A DNA stretch of 64,000 nucleotides from Nitrospirillum iridis (GCF_014205765.1 NZ_JACIIZ010000013.1:62001-126000), one strand, 5' to 3'; counted from the first letter of the stretch, positions 50,201-62,441 are shown. Notes: generated by a model from the letters alone, not told the origin. Numbers and translations are program-made.

Positions 50201-52536
50201 AAGCCGGCCTTCAGGGTGACGAAGAACTGGCGCGGGGCCAGCGGGTAGATGGCGTAGGTGCCGCTGGCCGAGCCCACGGTGATGGTGCTGGCGGCCTTCT
50301 TGTCCATCAGGTTGGTGACGTTCAACCCGATGGAGGAGGACTTCACGCCCGGGGCGATGGCGCCCAGGTCGTAGCTGGCCTCCAGGTTGAACTGCCAGTA
50401 GGAGGGGACCCACAGGTCGTTGGTGTACGTGGCATAGCGCTTGCCGTAGTACTCGCCGCTGACCTTGGCGCCAAAGGCGCCATAGTTGCTGCTGACGATG
50501 ACGCGGTTCATCCATTCCGGATCGCCGGGGATCAGCTTGCCGGCGGTCAGCACCGTGCTGGTGCCGCTGACGTAGTTCTGGTCGTATTCGGAGTGGTTGT
50601 AGGACAGGGCGTCGTAGATCGAGAAGTGGTCGCCCAGGTGGATGGTGGCCGCCAGGTCCACGCCGTTGGTGGTGACGCTGCCCACGTTCTGCAGGATGCC
50701 GACGCCGCCGACGAAGCTGGTCAGGGTGGCGTTAGGGCTGATCAGCAGCTGACGGTTGCTGAAGTCGACGTGGTAGTAGTTGATCTGCCCGCCGATGCCG
50801 GTGATGAGGCCCAGATCCACCGCATGGTCGCCGCGCCAGCCCGCCTCATAGGTCCACGAGGTTTCCGGGTTGCCGGTGCGCTTGAACAGGTCGAAGGCGG
50901 CCTGGCTGCCCAGGCTCCACGGCGAGGCGCCGCCCAGGCCGTAGGTGATGTACTGGCGCACGTTCTTCTGCACGTTGACGAACAGCTGGTCGTCCGGCGT
51001 CACGTCCCACAGGGCGCCGACCTGCGGCAGGAAGCCTTCCTTGGTGTCGATCTCGCCTTCCGGCAGGTTGACGGTCGTGCCGCTGTAGGACCCGGACAGG
51101 GGCTGCACCGGCATGGTGCCGTTGGCGAACTGCAGGCTGGACTTGAAGCCCGCCTGCACCTTCACGGTCGGTAGCACCTGCCACTGGTCCTGCAGGTAGG
51201 TCTGGACCACGTCATTGCTGATGTGGCTCTGCACCTGGGTGAACAGCGGATCGGTGGGGACGTCGTACGGGGTCAGCGGGTTGGTGACCGACAGCTGGTA
51301 CCAGCGGCGCGAGGTGGTGGTGGCGTTGTGTTCATACCACACGCCGCCCTCGATCTGGTGGTCACCCAGGTCGTAGTTCAGGCTGGACCGGGCACCCTCG
51401 CGGTCGATCATGTATTCCGTGGTGCGCACGCCATAGCCGCTGTTGCCCAGGACGGTCTTCAGGTCCGAGGTCGGGTAGTAGACCTTGAACACCGAGCTGG
51501 CGCCGCTGATCGGCAGGGCGACGATGCCGCGACCGTCGTCGTGGTGGTAGTAGACCTGGTTCTTCCAGGTCAGATTGTCGCTGAGCTGGTAGTCGTAGCT
51601 CATGTAGCCGAGATAATCGGTACGCTGCGCCGCGCTGAAATAGTTGGAATAGTTGGCGCCCAGGGCCGTCGGCGTGTTGCCCTTGCTGTCCACGTAGGTC
51701 AGGGCCTTGGCCAGGTCGGGGTAGAGGAAGGGCCGGGTATAGGGCTGGTAGGCCTGCGTGGCGCTGACCGAGGTCGCGTCCTCGTTGGGTTCGGTCTTGT
51801 CCGACCAGTCGAAGAAGGCCTTGAAGGTGCCCTTGTCGCCGGCGTGCACGAACTTGGCGTTGACCTGGTAGCCGCCCTGCTGGCCGTTGAAATCCCAGGC
51901 CTTGGAGTCCTGGCGCACGAAGGAGACATAGCCGCTGTTGCCGCCGTCCAACAGGCCGGTGTCGATGCGGGCGTAAGTGCGGAAGGTGTCGTAACTGCCG
52001 AACACCTGCTCCACCTGGGCGCCGGCGTCCGCCTTGGGGTCGTCGGAGAACACGGCCAGCGTGCCGCCCAGGTTGCTGGTCGACGCGGTGCCCAAGTCAC
52101 CGGCGCCGGAGGCCAGGCTGATGCGGCCGATGTTCTCGCTGATGATGGCGCGTTGCGGCGACAGGCCGTTGTAGTTGCCATAGGACTGGTCACCCAGCGG
52201 CACGCCGTCCAGGGTGTAGCCCAGCTGCTGCGCGTTGAAGCCGTGGATGTAGAGGGAGGAGTTCTGCTCGTTGTTGCCCCACGGATCGGCGTTCTGGAAG
52301 ATGACGCCCGGCAGCATGTTGATGGCTTTCACCGCGTTCACGCCGGGCATGATGGCCTGGATCTCGCGGGTCGGCAGCTCGATCTCCGACGCCGACCGGC
52401 GGGAGGAGGTGACGATCACCTCTTCCACCTGATCGGTATCGGCCGCTGCGGGCGCCTGCTGCGCTGATGCGGAAAGCGCCCCCCCGGCCAACAGCGCAAA
52501 CGCCGCGACCGATGCCAGAAGATGACGGATTTTCAT
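50197..52536 (-). CDS. TonB-dependent outer-membrane receptor
   Basis: A signal peptide (AAFALLAGGALSASAQQ) is followed by a TonB-box-like QVEEVIVTSSRR, a plug domain (MLPGVIFQNADPWGNN … LYIHGFNAQQLGYTLDGVPLGDQSYGN) and a 22-strand-type beta-barrel ending FFVTLKAGF, with Phe as last residue as expected for BAM insertion. The 779-residue length is normal. The ligand cannot be told; siderophores and sugars are both possible. It is on the same strand as the LysR gene 170 bp downstream, so co-regulation is conceivable. Confidence 0.93.
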   Translation of the reverse strand: MKIRHLLASVAAFALLAGGALSASAQQAPAAADTDQVEEVIVTSSRRSASEIELPTREIQAIMPGVNAVKAINMLPGVIFQNADPWGNNEQNSSLYIHGFNAQQLGYTLDGVPLGDQSYGNYNGLSPQRAIISENIGRISLASGAGDLGTASTSNLGGTLAVFSDDPKADAGAQVEQVFGSYDTFRTYARIDTGLLDGGNSGYVSFVRQDSKAWDFNGQQGGYQVNAKFVHAGDKGTFKAFFDWSDKTEPNEDATSVSATQAYQPYTRPFLYPDLAKALTYVDSKGNTPTALGANYSNYFSAAQRTDYLGYMSYDYQLSDNLTWKNQVYYHHDDGRGIVALPISGASSVFKVYYPTSDLKTVLGNSGYGVRTTEYMIDREGARSSLNYDLGDHQIEGGVWYEHNATTTSRRWYQLSVTNPLTPYDVPTDPLFTQVQSHISNDVVQTYLQDQWQVLPTVKVQAGFKSSLQFANGTMPVQPLSGSYSGTTVNLPEGEIDTKEGFLPQVGALWDVTPDDQLFVNVQKNVRQYITYGLGGASPWSLGSQAAFDLFKRTGNPETSWTYEAGWRGDHAVDLGLITGIGGQINYYHVDFSNRQLLISPNATLTSFVGGVGILQNVGSVTTNGVDLAATIHLGDHFSIYDALSYNHSEYDQNYVSGTSTVLTAGKLIPGDPEWMNRVIVSSNYGAFGAKVSGEYYGKRYATYTNDLWVPSYWQFNLEASYDLGAIAPGVKSSSIGLNVTNLMDKKAASTITVGSASGTYAIYPLAPRQFFVTLKAGF

Positions 52537-53018
52537 TTGTTTCCCCGAGGCTGCGAATTTTCTCGGGTGATAGCCACGTTGCTGCAGTGCGGCAAATTAA
52601 GATTTTATTTCAGTTTGCGCCAAAATGTGTGAGTTTTATTACGAAGGGGGCCGTATTCTGCCTCAGCCGCATTTGTGATGCTCAATATATGCATAGCCCG
52701 AGGTCGTGTTTTGTGGAAATCGGCTTTCTTTTACTGACTATCAGCCGGGGCTTCCAACGATGCTCGATATCATGGAACTGTCTTGATGGCGCGGTGTATT
52801 GCTTGGGATTGTGCACGGCGGACCGCCACCATATGCGCTGAAAGAGGAAACGAAGATCGTTCCGAGGGGGTTTGAATTTTCGACTTCGCCAGTATTATCT
52901 CTTCACACGTTCCCAGAAGCTCCGGCCAAAGGTAAGATTATTCTCGCTGAGGCACCCTACTAAAATCATAATTACATTGCATTATTGCTGAGCGTCGGCG
53001 GCGGTTCGGGAGAGAATT
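52537..53018. promoter_or_regulatory. Divergent intergenic region between TonB receptor and CPBP gene
   Basis: This 482-bp gap is AT-rich (TTAAGATTTTATTTC near 52598; AAAATCATAATTACATTGCATTATTGC near 52970) and so likely holds promoters for both flanking genes. I found no reliable operator or small gene in it. Confidence 0.45.
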
Positions 53019-53678
53019 ATGTTTGATTACGCCTTAACGGCGCTGTTGGTTTTGGTTCTTCCGGCCTATCAGATTTGTCGAAGCCTGACGCGGCGCAATA
53101 TCGATGAGCCAAAGATCGGCCGTTATTGGCGTTCCATGGCCCTTGCGGGCAGCTTATGTATGGCGCTGATGGCGGAATGGGTCCTGCTGGGGCGACCCAT
53201 GGCTGATCTCGGGTTGGCGATTCCTGTGCCTAAGGCGGGTATTATCGGGATTGGAATCGCCGTGGCCCTGTTTGCGAGCCTGCTGGCGCTTGTCAGGATA
53301 AAGCCACCCCGGGGAAACGCTTCAGCGGAGGCCCTATTACCCAGCACGCCAGACGAAAAGCGGGTCTTTATCGCACTCAGCCTTGTGATTGGGACAGCCT
53401 GGGAGATTCTGTATCGCGGCTATCTTTTGTGGATGCTGATACCGCTGGTTGGCACGGTCGGTGCCGTCGCGGTGGCGGCGGCGGCGTATGGCATGGCGCA
53501 TGGCTTCAAGGGATGGAAGCCCTTCCTGGGCAGCTTATTGTCGGCGGTCATCTTCACGACGGCCTATGCGCTGACGGACAGCCTTTGGTGGTTGATTCTC
53601 ATTCACGTGGGGTTGCCGCTAAGCGTGACCTTCGCCCGGCCGTCGAGGGTACCGGAAGTTGCCAAGCAATCAGAATAG
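53019..53678 (+). CDS. CPBP-family intramembrane metalloprotease-like protein
   Basis: The 219-residue protein has about 6-7 hydrophobic segments and the CPBP/Abi pattern: AWEILYRGYLLWML (motif 1, with one Glu where EE is usual), AYGMAHGFKGW (motif 2 His) and LILIHVGLPL (motif 3 His). It is therefore a CAAX-protease-like protein, but the first Glu of EExxxR is Trp (W-E), so activity is uncertain. The start ATG has a GAGAG site. Related proteins help with self-immunity or regulation; no clear role here. Confidence 0.78.
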   Translation: MFDYALTALLVLVLPAYQICRSLTRRNIDEPKIGRYWRSMALAGSLCMALMAEWVLLGRPMADLGLAIPVPKAGIIGIGIAVALFASLLALVRIKPPRGNASAEALLPSTPDEKRVFIALSLVIGTAWEILYRGYLLWMLIPLVGTVGAVAVAAAAYGMAHGFKGWKPFLGSLLSAVIFTTAYALTDSLWWLILIHVGLPLSVTFARPSRVPEVAKQSE

Positions 53679-53756
53679 GGCATTTCGCCTTCCACGTCTG
53701 ATGTCTGTGGGATGCGGCCGTATGTGCCGATGCGCGGCTGCGGGCGGCGTTGGGAC

Positions 53757-53805
53757 TTGCCACCTCTTGGCGCCCAGGCCTATAAAACCTCATCTATTGT
53801 TGAGG
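53757..53805 (+). promoter_or_regulatory. soxR promoter with SoxR box
   Basis: TTGCCA (53757-53762) and TATAAA (53781-53786) are 18 bp apart and form a plausible promoter. The 18-bp element CCTCATCTATTGTTGAGG (53788-53805) matches the SoxR box (CCTCA … TGAGG), ending 13 bp before the SoxR ATG. The box overlaps the start region and the GAGG ribosome-binding site, so SoxR bound there could repress its own gene. Confidence 0.65.
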
Positions 53806-53818
53806 TTGGGGTGCCCCC

Positions 53819-54283
53819 ATGCCTGGTGCGGCCAAGCTGAAGCGCGAACTTTCCGTGGGGGAGGTGGCGAGGCGCGCCGGTGTCGCCGTCTCCACCCTGC
53901 ATTTTTACGAGGCCAAGGGCCTGATCACGGGATATCGCACCGCCGGCAACCAACGGCGCTATCCCCGCGAGATCCTGCGGCGCATCGCCATCATCCGCGT
54001 GGCGCAGCGCGCCGGCATCTCCTTGGCCGACATCCATGCCGCCCTGGGCACGGTGCCGGAGGGGCGCACACCCACCCAGGCGGACTGGCGCCGCCTGTCC
54101 ACCCACTGGAAGGACACGCTGCAACAGCGCATCGACAGCCTGACGCAACTGCGCGACCAATTGGAAACCTGTATTGGTTGCGGCTGCCTGTCCATGGCCG
54201 ACTGCCCCTTGCGCAACCCGCAGGACCGCCTGGGGACGGATGCCACCGGGGCGGTGCTGCTGCGACCTGCCGACAGGACGTGA
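53819..54283 (+). CDS. soxR: SoxR-like redox-sensing MerR-family regulator
   Basis: The N-terminal MerR winged helix ([26 protein letters not shown]) is followed by a dimer coiled coil and the [2Fe-2S] ligand set Cys118, Cys121, Cys123 and Cys129 ([12 protein letters not shown]), then PLRNPQD, all as in SoxR. The 154-residue length is standard. In non-enteric bacteria SoxR answers redox-active compounds and controls efflux or oxidoreductase genes. A SoxR box lies directly upstream. No soxS or other clear target is adjacent; the RND operon about 7 kb away is a candidate target. Confidence 0.92.
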   Translation: MPGAAKLKRELSVGEVARRAGVAVSTLHFYEAKGLITGYRTAGNQRRYPREILRRIAIIRVAQRAGISLADIHAALGTVPEGRTPTQADWRRLSTHWKDTLQQRIDSLTQLRDQLETCIGCGCLSMADCPLRNPQDRLGTDATGAVLLRPADRT

Positions 54284-54424
54284 AGATGGCGCGATGGCTG
54301 GTAAACTTGTGAAGATCACCACTTTTGGTGGAGGTAGCTCCCGCTCGTCGCTTGTCGGCCGTGTGGGCGACCCTTATTGTGCGGTTCTGAGGGCGCCATG
54401 CGTCTGAGGCGGGGGAGGGAATGG

Positions 54425-56029
54425 ATGAAAGTTGAAGGTGGCCTGGTGGACGACGCACCCGTGGGCCGGCGCGGCGGGTGGGCTGGTTCCTTTCCCTGGC
54501 GCCGTTTCGCGTGGCCCGCCGTGCATGTGCTGCTGATGGCCGCCGCGCTGTCGCCGCTGTTCGTTTCCGTGGCGCCCGCATTGAACGACTATCCGCAACA
54601 TCTCGCCCGCCTGGCGGCCGAGGCGCGCTATGCCCACGATGCCGACCTGCAGCGGTATTACACTGTGGACTGGGGCCTGCGGCCCAATGTGAACCTGGCC
54701 GTCGACCTGCTGGTGGCGCCGCTGATCGGGCCGCTGTCGCCCTGGGTGGCGGGGCGCCTGTTCCTGGTCGCGACACTGTTGTTGATGGCCGGCGGCACCT
54801 GGCAACTGTCCCGTCGCCTGAACATGGGCCAGGCCGGTTCCCCCTGGGCCGGTTCCCCCTGGTATGCCGGGCTGTTGCTGTACCCGATGCTGTACAACAC
54901 GGTTTTCCTGGACGGCATCATCAACCTGGCCTTTGGCATGGCGTTGGCCCTGTGGATGCTGGTGTTTTGGCTGGGGGCTCGGACGTGGCCATTGCTTTGG
55001 CGCCTGCCCGTGCTGGCGCTGGGGGGGCTGGCGGTCATGCTGGCGCACGCGGTGGCGTTCGCCGTGCTGTTCGCCATGGTGTTCTGGCTGGAGGTTGGCT
55101 TGCGGCTGCGCTGGGGGCGCGATCCGGCCTATCCATCGCGGGGGGGCCGTGACTGGGGGGAACTGGCGGTCCTGGCGCTCGGTCCCCTCGCCTTGGCATT
55201 GCTCGCCGGCGGGCGCGAAATCCTGCCCAATCCCTATACCGAGTGGCCCAGCCCGCACTCCATGATCGATGTGGTGAAGGCGCCGCTGGCTTTGCTGGTC
55301 GCTTCCCCTTGGGCGGCGGGGGTGTTGCTGGTGGTGGTCGTGGGCCTGATCCTCGCCCGGCGGGTCAGCGTGGCGCCCGCCATCCGCTTGCCGGTCCTGG
55401 TCCTGGGGCCCCTGTCCTTGCTGGTGCCGCCGGTCATTCAGGCGGTGGCGCAGATGCACATCCGCCTGCCCGTCATGATCGCTTTGGTCTTGCTGGCGGG
55501 ATGCCGGGTCCGGCTGGCCCCACGTGAGCGACTGCCCGTGCTGGGCGCGGCCGCCCTGGCGGTGTTGGGCCTGTTCGCGGTGGTGACGACGGAATGGCGT
55601 GGCTGCGGGCGCGCCGTCGATGATCTTTTGGCGGCCATTCCCGACGACTGGCGGGGCAGCCGTGTGCTGCCCATCCTCCAGGCGGATCATCAGGGACGCG
55701 GGGTCGGCGCCTCCTGCCATCGGGCGACGGCGGTCTGGCACTGGACCGGGCTGACGGTGGTCACCCACTCGACGCTTGATCCACTGACCTTCATTTCCAT
55801 GAGCCTGCAATTCCGTCCCGAATACGCCTTCAGCGACCTGGTGTCCTGGCCGGTTGGGACCAGCGAACTGCCCGCGTCCCAGGGGAAGTGGTGGGATGGT
55901 TGGCGCCAGCGCTTCGATCACGTCCTTTTCCTGCACCCCGATGGTCCGGCACCGGCCCCCGCGCCCGGTCTGGTCCTGGTCCACCAGGGGCCGATGGCCG
56001 ACCTCTACACCATCGACCGCGAGCCCTGA
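54425..56029 (+). CDS. Polytopic membrane protein of unknown function (possible lipid-linked glycosyltransferase)
   Basis: The ATG at 54425 follows GGAGGGAATGG. The 534-residue product has about 12 hydrophobic segments and a periplasmic first loop with NDYPQHLARLAAEARYAHDADLQRYY, then VNLAVDLLVAPLIGPLSPWVAGRL. The layout resembles GT-C membrane glycosyltransferases, but I cannot point to a catalytic DD/DE motif with confidence. The C-terminal part is soluble (WWDGWRQRFDHVLFLHPDG). Another protein of similar type is at 62442-64000. Confidence 0.7.
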   Translation: MKVEGGLVDDAPVGRRGGWAGSFPWRRFAWPAVHVLLMAAALSPLFVSVAPALNDYPQHLARLAAEARYAHDADLQRYYTVDWGLRPNVNLAVDLLVAPLIGPLSPWVAGRLFLVATLLLMAGGTWQLSRRLNMGQAGSPWAGSPWYAGLLLYPMLYNTVFLDGIINLAFGMALALWMLVFWLGARTWPLLWRLPVLALGGLAVMLAHAVAFAVLFAMVFWLEVGLRLRWGRDPAYPSRGGRDWGELAVLALGPLALALLAGGREILPNPYTEWPSPHSMIDVVKAPLALLVASPWAAGVLLVVVVGLILARRVSVAPAIRLPVLVLGPLSLLVPPVIQAVAQMHIRLPVMIALVLLAGCRVRLAPRERLPVLGAAALAVLGLFAVVTTEWRGCGRAVDDLLAAIPDDWRGSRVLPILQADHQGRGVGASCHRATAVWHWTGLTVVTHSTLDPLTFISMSLQFRPEYAFSDLVSWPVGTSELPASQGKWWDGWRQRFDHVLFLHPDGPAPAPAPGLVLVHQGPMADLYTIDREP

Positions 56030-56131
56030 GCCCTGTCGGGCGTCTGGCCCTCATGGCCCCGGAAAGTTCCGGTGGTCCCCTCCGTATCACCATGGGGGCG
56101 CTCGCGGCGCCCTGCGGGAAGGACGGAGGGG

Positions 56132-57226
56132 ATGATGGCGGGGCTGGGTGTCGCGGTGCGTTGGATTCTGGTCGCCGGCTTGGTCCTGGCGACCTGTGGT
56201 GGGTGCATGGCGGCGGTCCGGCGGGGGGCGAAGGCCCTGGGCCAGGACCAGGACAAATCGGTGTCCGCCGTGGAATCCCCGGGCTGCGACGGCTCGGTTC
56301 TGCCGCCGGGCATGCCGACCGGGGTGGACGGGCCCTATGGCATGGTCCGGCACGCGGTGCCCGATCCCGCCATGGCGGGGCAGGACGTCCTGGTCTTCCT
56401 GCCGGACCGGGCGCCCGGTCCCAGTCCGGTGATCCTGCTGGCCCACGGCTTCGGCCCCAATTACTGGCCCGCCTACCAGGATCTGATCCGGCACATGGTC
56501 AGCCGGGGCGCCGTGGTCGTTTACGCCCCGTATCCGGCGTTGGGGGCCACGCATGACCAGCGGTACGGCACGCTGTGGGCGGGCTTCCAGGCGGCGGTGG
56601 CGGCGGAGGGCCAGGCCATGGATCTCAGCCGCGTCGGCATCGTCGGCCATTCCTACGGTGGCGGGGCCGTGCCCTTCCTGGCCAGCCATGCCTTCGTGGA
56701 CCAGGGCTGGGGACGCCAGGGCGCCTTCGTCCTCATGCTGGCGCCCTGGTACAGCCACGCCACCAGTGACGCCGACATGGCGCGTTGGCCCGCCCATGTG
56801 ATCCGGGGCTGGCAGGTCTATGACGGCGACACGGTGAACGATCCGCGCATGGCGGTGGATTTGTATGCCCACGCCCCGGCTGAAGGGGCGCGCTATTTTT
56901 TCCAGGCCAAGTCCGGGACCCTCATCTGGCCGCAAGGACCGGCCGGCGGCTGCGCCCTGACGGCTGACCATCGCACGCCGGGGCGGGGTGACGGCGTGCT
57001 GCTGAAACGCCTGGCGGTTTACCCGGTGGTGGACGCCCTGGCCGACCAGGCCTTCAGTCCCAGCGCGGAGACGGCCGCCCGCCTGGCGGCGCTGGGAACG
57101 CAGGAGGGCGGGGGATACCATCCCCTGGTGCGCGAGAAGACGCCCGCCCCGGTCAAGGGGCAGGACGCCTATCGTTGGCCCTGGGCGCAGGACCAGAACC
57201 CGCGCCAGGGCGAGGGCGCGCGCTGA
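56132..57226 (+). CDS. Lipoprotein alpha/beta hydrolase (esterase/lipase-like)
   Basis: A lipoprotein signal peptide ends in VLATCGGC. The alpha/beta-hydrolase core has VILLAHGFGPNYWP (oxyanion region), the nucleophile elbow VGIVGHSYGGGAVPFLA and a Trp/Tyr-rich middle (LAPWYSHATSD). The start ATG 56132 is behind GGAGGGG. The 364-residue product would face the periplasm. The substrate is not known. Confidence 0.8.
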   Translation: MMAGLGVAVRWILVAGLVLATCGGCMAAVRRGAKALGQDQDKSVSAVESPGCDGSVLPPGMPTGVDGPYGMVRHAVPDPAMAGQDVLVFLPDRAPGPSPVILLAHGFGPNYWPAYQDLIRHMVSRGAVVVYAPYPALGATHDQRYGTLWAGFQAAVAAEGQAMDLSRVGIVGHSYGGGAVPFLASHAFVDQGWGRQGAFVLMLAPWYSHATSDADMARWPAHVIRGWQVYDGDTVNDPRMAVDLYAHAPAEGARYFFQAKSGTLIWPQGPAGGCALTADHRTPGRGDGVLLKRLAVYPVVDALADQAFSPSAETAARLAALGTQEGGGYHPLVREKTPAPVKGQDAYRWPWAQDQNPRQGEGAR

Positions 57227-57253
57227 TCAGCGCCCCCGATCAGCGCGCCCCAA

Positions 57254-58228
57254 TCAACGCGGGACGGGAACCACCCGCTGGTCGATGGCGCCGAAGACGC
57301 TGCCGCCGTCGGCCAGCGTCACCTCCATGCGCACCCGGTCGCCATAGCGCATGAAGGGGGTCCTGGGCGCGCCTTCATCCAGGATCTCGATGCCCCGCCG
57401 CTCGGCGATGCAGCTGGACCCCACGGTGCGGTAGCTGTCGTTGGACACGGTGCCGGAGCCGATGATGGATCCCGCGCACAGGTTCCGGGTGCGGGCGGCG
57501 TGGGCGATCAGCTCGTGGAAACCGAAGGCCATGGCGCCGCCCTCGGCGGCACCGAAGCGCGCACCGTTGAACCACACGTTCAGCGGGCGATGCACGCGGC
57601 CGTCCCGCCAGGACAGGCCCAGCTCGTCCGGCGTCACCGCCACCGGTGCGACGCTGCACGGTGGCTTGGCCTGCACCCAGCCGAAGCCGGTCTTCATCTC
57701 GCGCGGCGCCAGCACGCGCAAGGACCAGTCGTTGATCTGCACCACCAGGCGCACATGGGCCAGGGCCTCCTCCGGCGTGACACCCAACGGCACCGCGCCG
57801 GTGATGACGCCGAACTCCCCCTCGAAATCGATGCCGTCCTCTTCCGAGGGCAGGGCCACGTCTTCGGTCGGTGCCAGGAAGCGGTCGGAGATGCCCTGGT
57901 ACATCAAGGGCTCCGCGCCCTGGACGTTGTCGATCTTGAACACCTTGGCCATCAGCTCGCCATGGCTGAGGTAAGCGGACCCGTCCAGCCACTGCCAGGC
58001 GCGGGGCAGGGGGGCCAGCGCCTGGGCGGCGTCGAAGGGGACGGTGTCGCGGCCGATATTCACGGCGTCATACAGCGCCTGCAGCGCCGGGGCGACCGCG
58101 TCCCAGCGCTCGATGGCCTCCTGCAGGGTGGCGGCGATGCCATCGGCGTACGCGGCACGGCGCAGATCGCGGGAGACGACGGCCAAGCGGCCGTCTCGGG
58201 TGCCGTTGGGCAGGGTGGCGAGTTTCAT
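57254..58228 (-). CDS. Fumarylacetoacetate hydrolase (FAH) family protein
   Basis: The C-terminal FAH domain has the metal-binding pattern IDFEGEFGVITG and QINDWSLR with Glu/Glu/Asp, and GSIIGSGTVSNDS near the C-terminus. The N-terminal domain (residues 1-90) is the usual FAH cap. The ATG at 58228 is preferred; an upstream extension to 58321 overlaps the neighbouring gene. FAH enzymes hydrolyse C-C bonds of beta-diketo acids in tyrosine or aromatic breakdown. It follows the FrsA-like hydrolase by 10 bp (one operon). Confidence 0.88.
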   Translation of the reverse strand: MKLATLPNGTRDGRLAVVSRDLRRAAYADGIAATLQEAIERWDAVAPALQALYDAVNIGRDTVPFDAAQALAPLPRAWQWLDGSAYLSHGELMAKVFKIDNVQGAEPLMYQGISDRFLAPTEDVALPSEEDGIDFEGEFGVITGAVPLGVTPEEALAHVRLVVQINDWSLRVLAPREMKTGFGWVQAKPPCSVAPVAVTPDELGLSWRDGRVHRPLNVWFNGARFGAAEGGAMAFGFHELIAHAARTRNLCAGSIIGSGTVSNDSYRTVGSSCIAERRGIEILDEGAPRTPFMRYGDRVRMEVTLADGGSVFGAIDQRVVPVPR

Positions 58229-58238
58229 GGATCGCGCC

Positions 58239-59393
58239 TCAGCCCACGGTCTCGCCGAACGTCTCGGCGATCCAGTCGGCGATGTAGTCACGGCCGAAGG
58301 ACATGTTGTCCACGCCCACATGCTCGATGCCGCCCTCGCGCGGGGTGAAGATCTTCAGCTCGCGCTTGGGGCTGTTGACCAGCTGGTCATAGGTCTGGTG
58401 GGCGTAGTCCAGGCTGATCTGCCGGTCGTTCTGGCCATGGGTGACCAGGAAGGGCACCTTGATCTTCTCGACGACGCCGTTCAGGGTCATGCCCGCCGCC
58501 TTGGCGAAGAAGTCGTCCATGTCCTTGGCGCCGAACACCCAGCTGACATGCTCCCAATAGTGCGGCACGGGGTTCTCGCCCTCGCGCGCCAGGCGCTTCT
58601 GCTGCACCTCGGCCCAGTTGTGGTTGGCGCCCCAGACGACGCCCAGGGCGAAGCGTGGCTCGAACGCCACGGCGCGGGGGGTGAAATAGCCACCGAGGGA
58701 GATGCCGGTGATGCCGATGCGCTTGGCATCCACGTCGTCTTGCGTCTCCAGCCAGTCCACCACCTTGGATGCCCATTCCTCCGCCTTGTGGGTGGCGGGC
58801 AGCTTGTGCAGGCGCAGGGCCTCGCCCGATCCCGGCTGGTCGATGCACAGGGTGGAGACGCCCCGGCGCAGCAGCGCCTCGGGCAGGCGGGACCAGTACA
58901 GCAGCTCCTTGCAGCTATCCAGGCCGTTGACGTAGACGACCACCGGCTTGGGGCCGGGGCCCGGCGCGCGGGTATAGAGGGCGGGGATGATGCCGCCCTG
59001 GTAGGGGATCTCGATACGCTCCGCGTTCTCATTGCCCAGGGCCATGGCGCGGCGGAAGCTGTCCTGCGCCTTGGCGTAGGTCGCGGCGCGGCCGGGATGG
59101 CCGTGGCCCTGCATGCGCTCCGCCGTGGTGTAATAGAGCGCTGCGCGCTGCAGCTTGGTCCCGGCGGAGAAATTGCGGCCCCGGGCCTCGTCCTCGGCGG
59201 CGAGATCGACCAGCTTGTCGGCCATGGCCACCCAGTGCTTCAGGAACTCGCCCGTGCCCGCATCCTCGCCCCGCGCCGCCGCGTCGCGCAACGGCCGGCA
59301 CATCTCATCGATCTCACCGATCTGGGCGCCGGACTCGATGGCGATGTCCACCGACAGGTTCCAGACGTAATTCTTGGGGAAGTATTCGAACAT
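58239..59393 (-). CDS. FrsA-like alpha/beta hydrolase (C-C bond or ester hydrolase)
   Basis: The N-terminal helical cap (residues 1-120) is followed by an alpha/beta-hydrolase domain: VVVYVNGLDSCKELLYW, TLCIDQPGSGEALRLHKLPA and the elbow RIGITGISLGGYFTPRAVAFEPR (G-x-S-x-G), with the catalytic Asp/His probably in THGQNDRQI and EHVGVDNM. This matches FrsA/2,6-dihydropseudooxynicotine-hydrolase-like enzymes. It starts at ATG 59393 and leads the operon with the FAH gene, suggesting a small catabolic pathway for an aromatic or cyclic compound. Confidence 0.83.
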   Translation of the reverse strand: MFEYFPKNYVWNLSVDIAIESGAQIGEIDEMCRPLRDAAARGEDAGTGEFLKHWVAMADKLVDLAAEDEARGRNFSAGTKLQRAALYYTTAERMQGHGHPGRAATYAKAQDSFRRAMALGNENAERIEIPYQGGIIPALYTRAPGPGPKPVVVYVNGLDSCKELLYWSRLPEALLRRGVSTLCIDQPGSGEALRLHKLPATHKAEEWASKVVDWLETQDDVDAKRIGITGISLGGYFTPRAVAFEPRFALGVVWGANHNWAEVQQKRLAREGENPVPHYWEHVSWVFGAKDMDDFFAKAAGMTLNGVVEKIKVPFLVTHGQNDRQISLDYAHQTYDQLVNSPKRELKIFTPREGGIEHVGVDNMSFGRDYIADWIAETFGETVG

Positions 59394-59708
59394 GGGGTCT
59401 CGCGGCCTCTGGTCTCGATGGGCGCCGGGACAGGGACGGCGGGTCATGCCGAAGGGTAAGGTGCCGTGGCGCTGGCCGCCGGCCGGGCCCGTTCGGCCCC
59501 CGCTCTCATTCCTCCCACCGCCCGCCGGCCGCGCTTAAGGGCGCCAGCGTGTACGCAACGAGGCTACCCTGGCCCGGGGGCGGGCATTTGGGAAATCGAG
59601 AGATACGATGGAACGCTAACGGTTTGGGCGATGGGTGCTGCCATGAGGCCCTTTCCTTCCGCGACGTGAACAGGCCATCGAGGATGAGGTGGTGGCGGCG
59701 GTCGCCGG
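59394..59708. other. Intergenic region, no recognised feature
   Basis: This 315-bp region upstream of the FrsA-like gene is mostly GC-rich. It must hold the promoter of that minus-strand operon. I see no small gene with a credible start and no clear operator. Confidence 0.4.
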
Positions 59709-59745
59709 ATAAAAAAGGGCCGCCGGCGGGAAGTCCGGCGGCCCC
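59709..59745 (-). terminator. Rho-independent terminator of the second TonB receptor gene
   Basis: On the minus strand a 10-bp GC stem (GGGCCGCCGG/CCGGCGGCCC, loop of 8 nt) is followed by TTTTTTAT. It lies 70 bp after the receptor stop at 59814. Confidence 0.85.
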
Positions 59746-59813
59746 AAGGAACCTTCCAGGGGGCCAACCCGAGGAAGGGAATCGTACGCGCGGGCGCGAC
59801 TGGCGCCGGGCGG

Positions 59814-62285
<2,472 letters not shown>

Positions 62286-62441
62286 TATGAAGTCTCCCAG
62301 TTTATCGTTTCGATACGCTTCTGGGTCGCTTCGTGGTGATTTTTCCCCTGATGCCCGTAACGCCTTCAAGACGCTTTTGACAAAGCCTACGGGACACGAC
62401 TTAGGGTTGGGGATGCGACATTTCGCCTTCGGCTGATGGGT

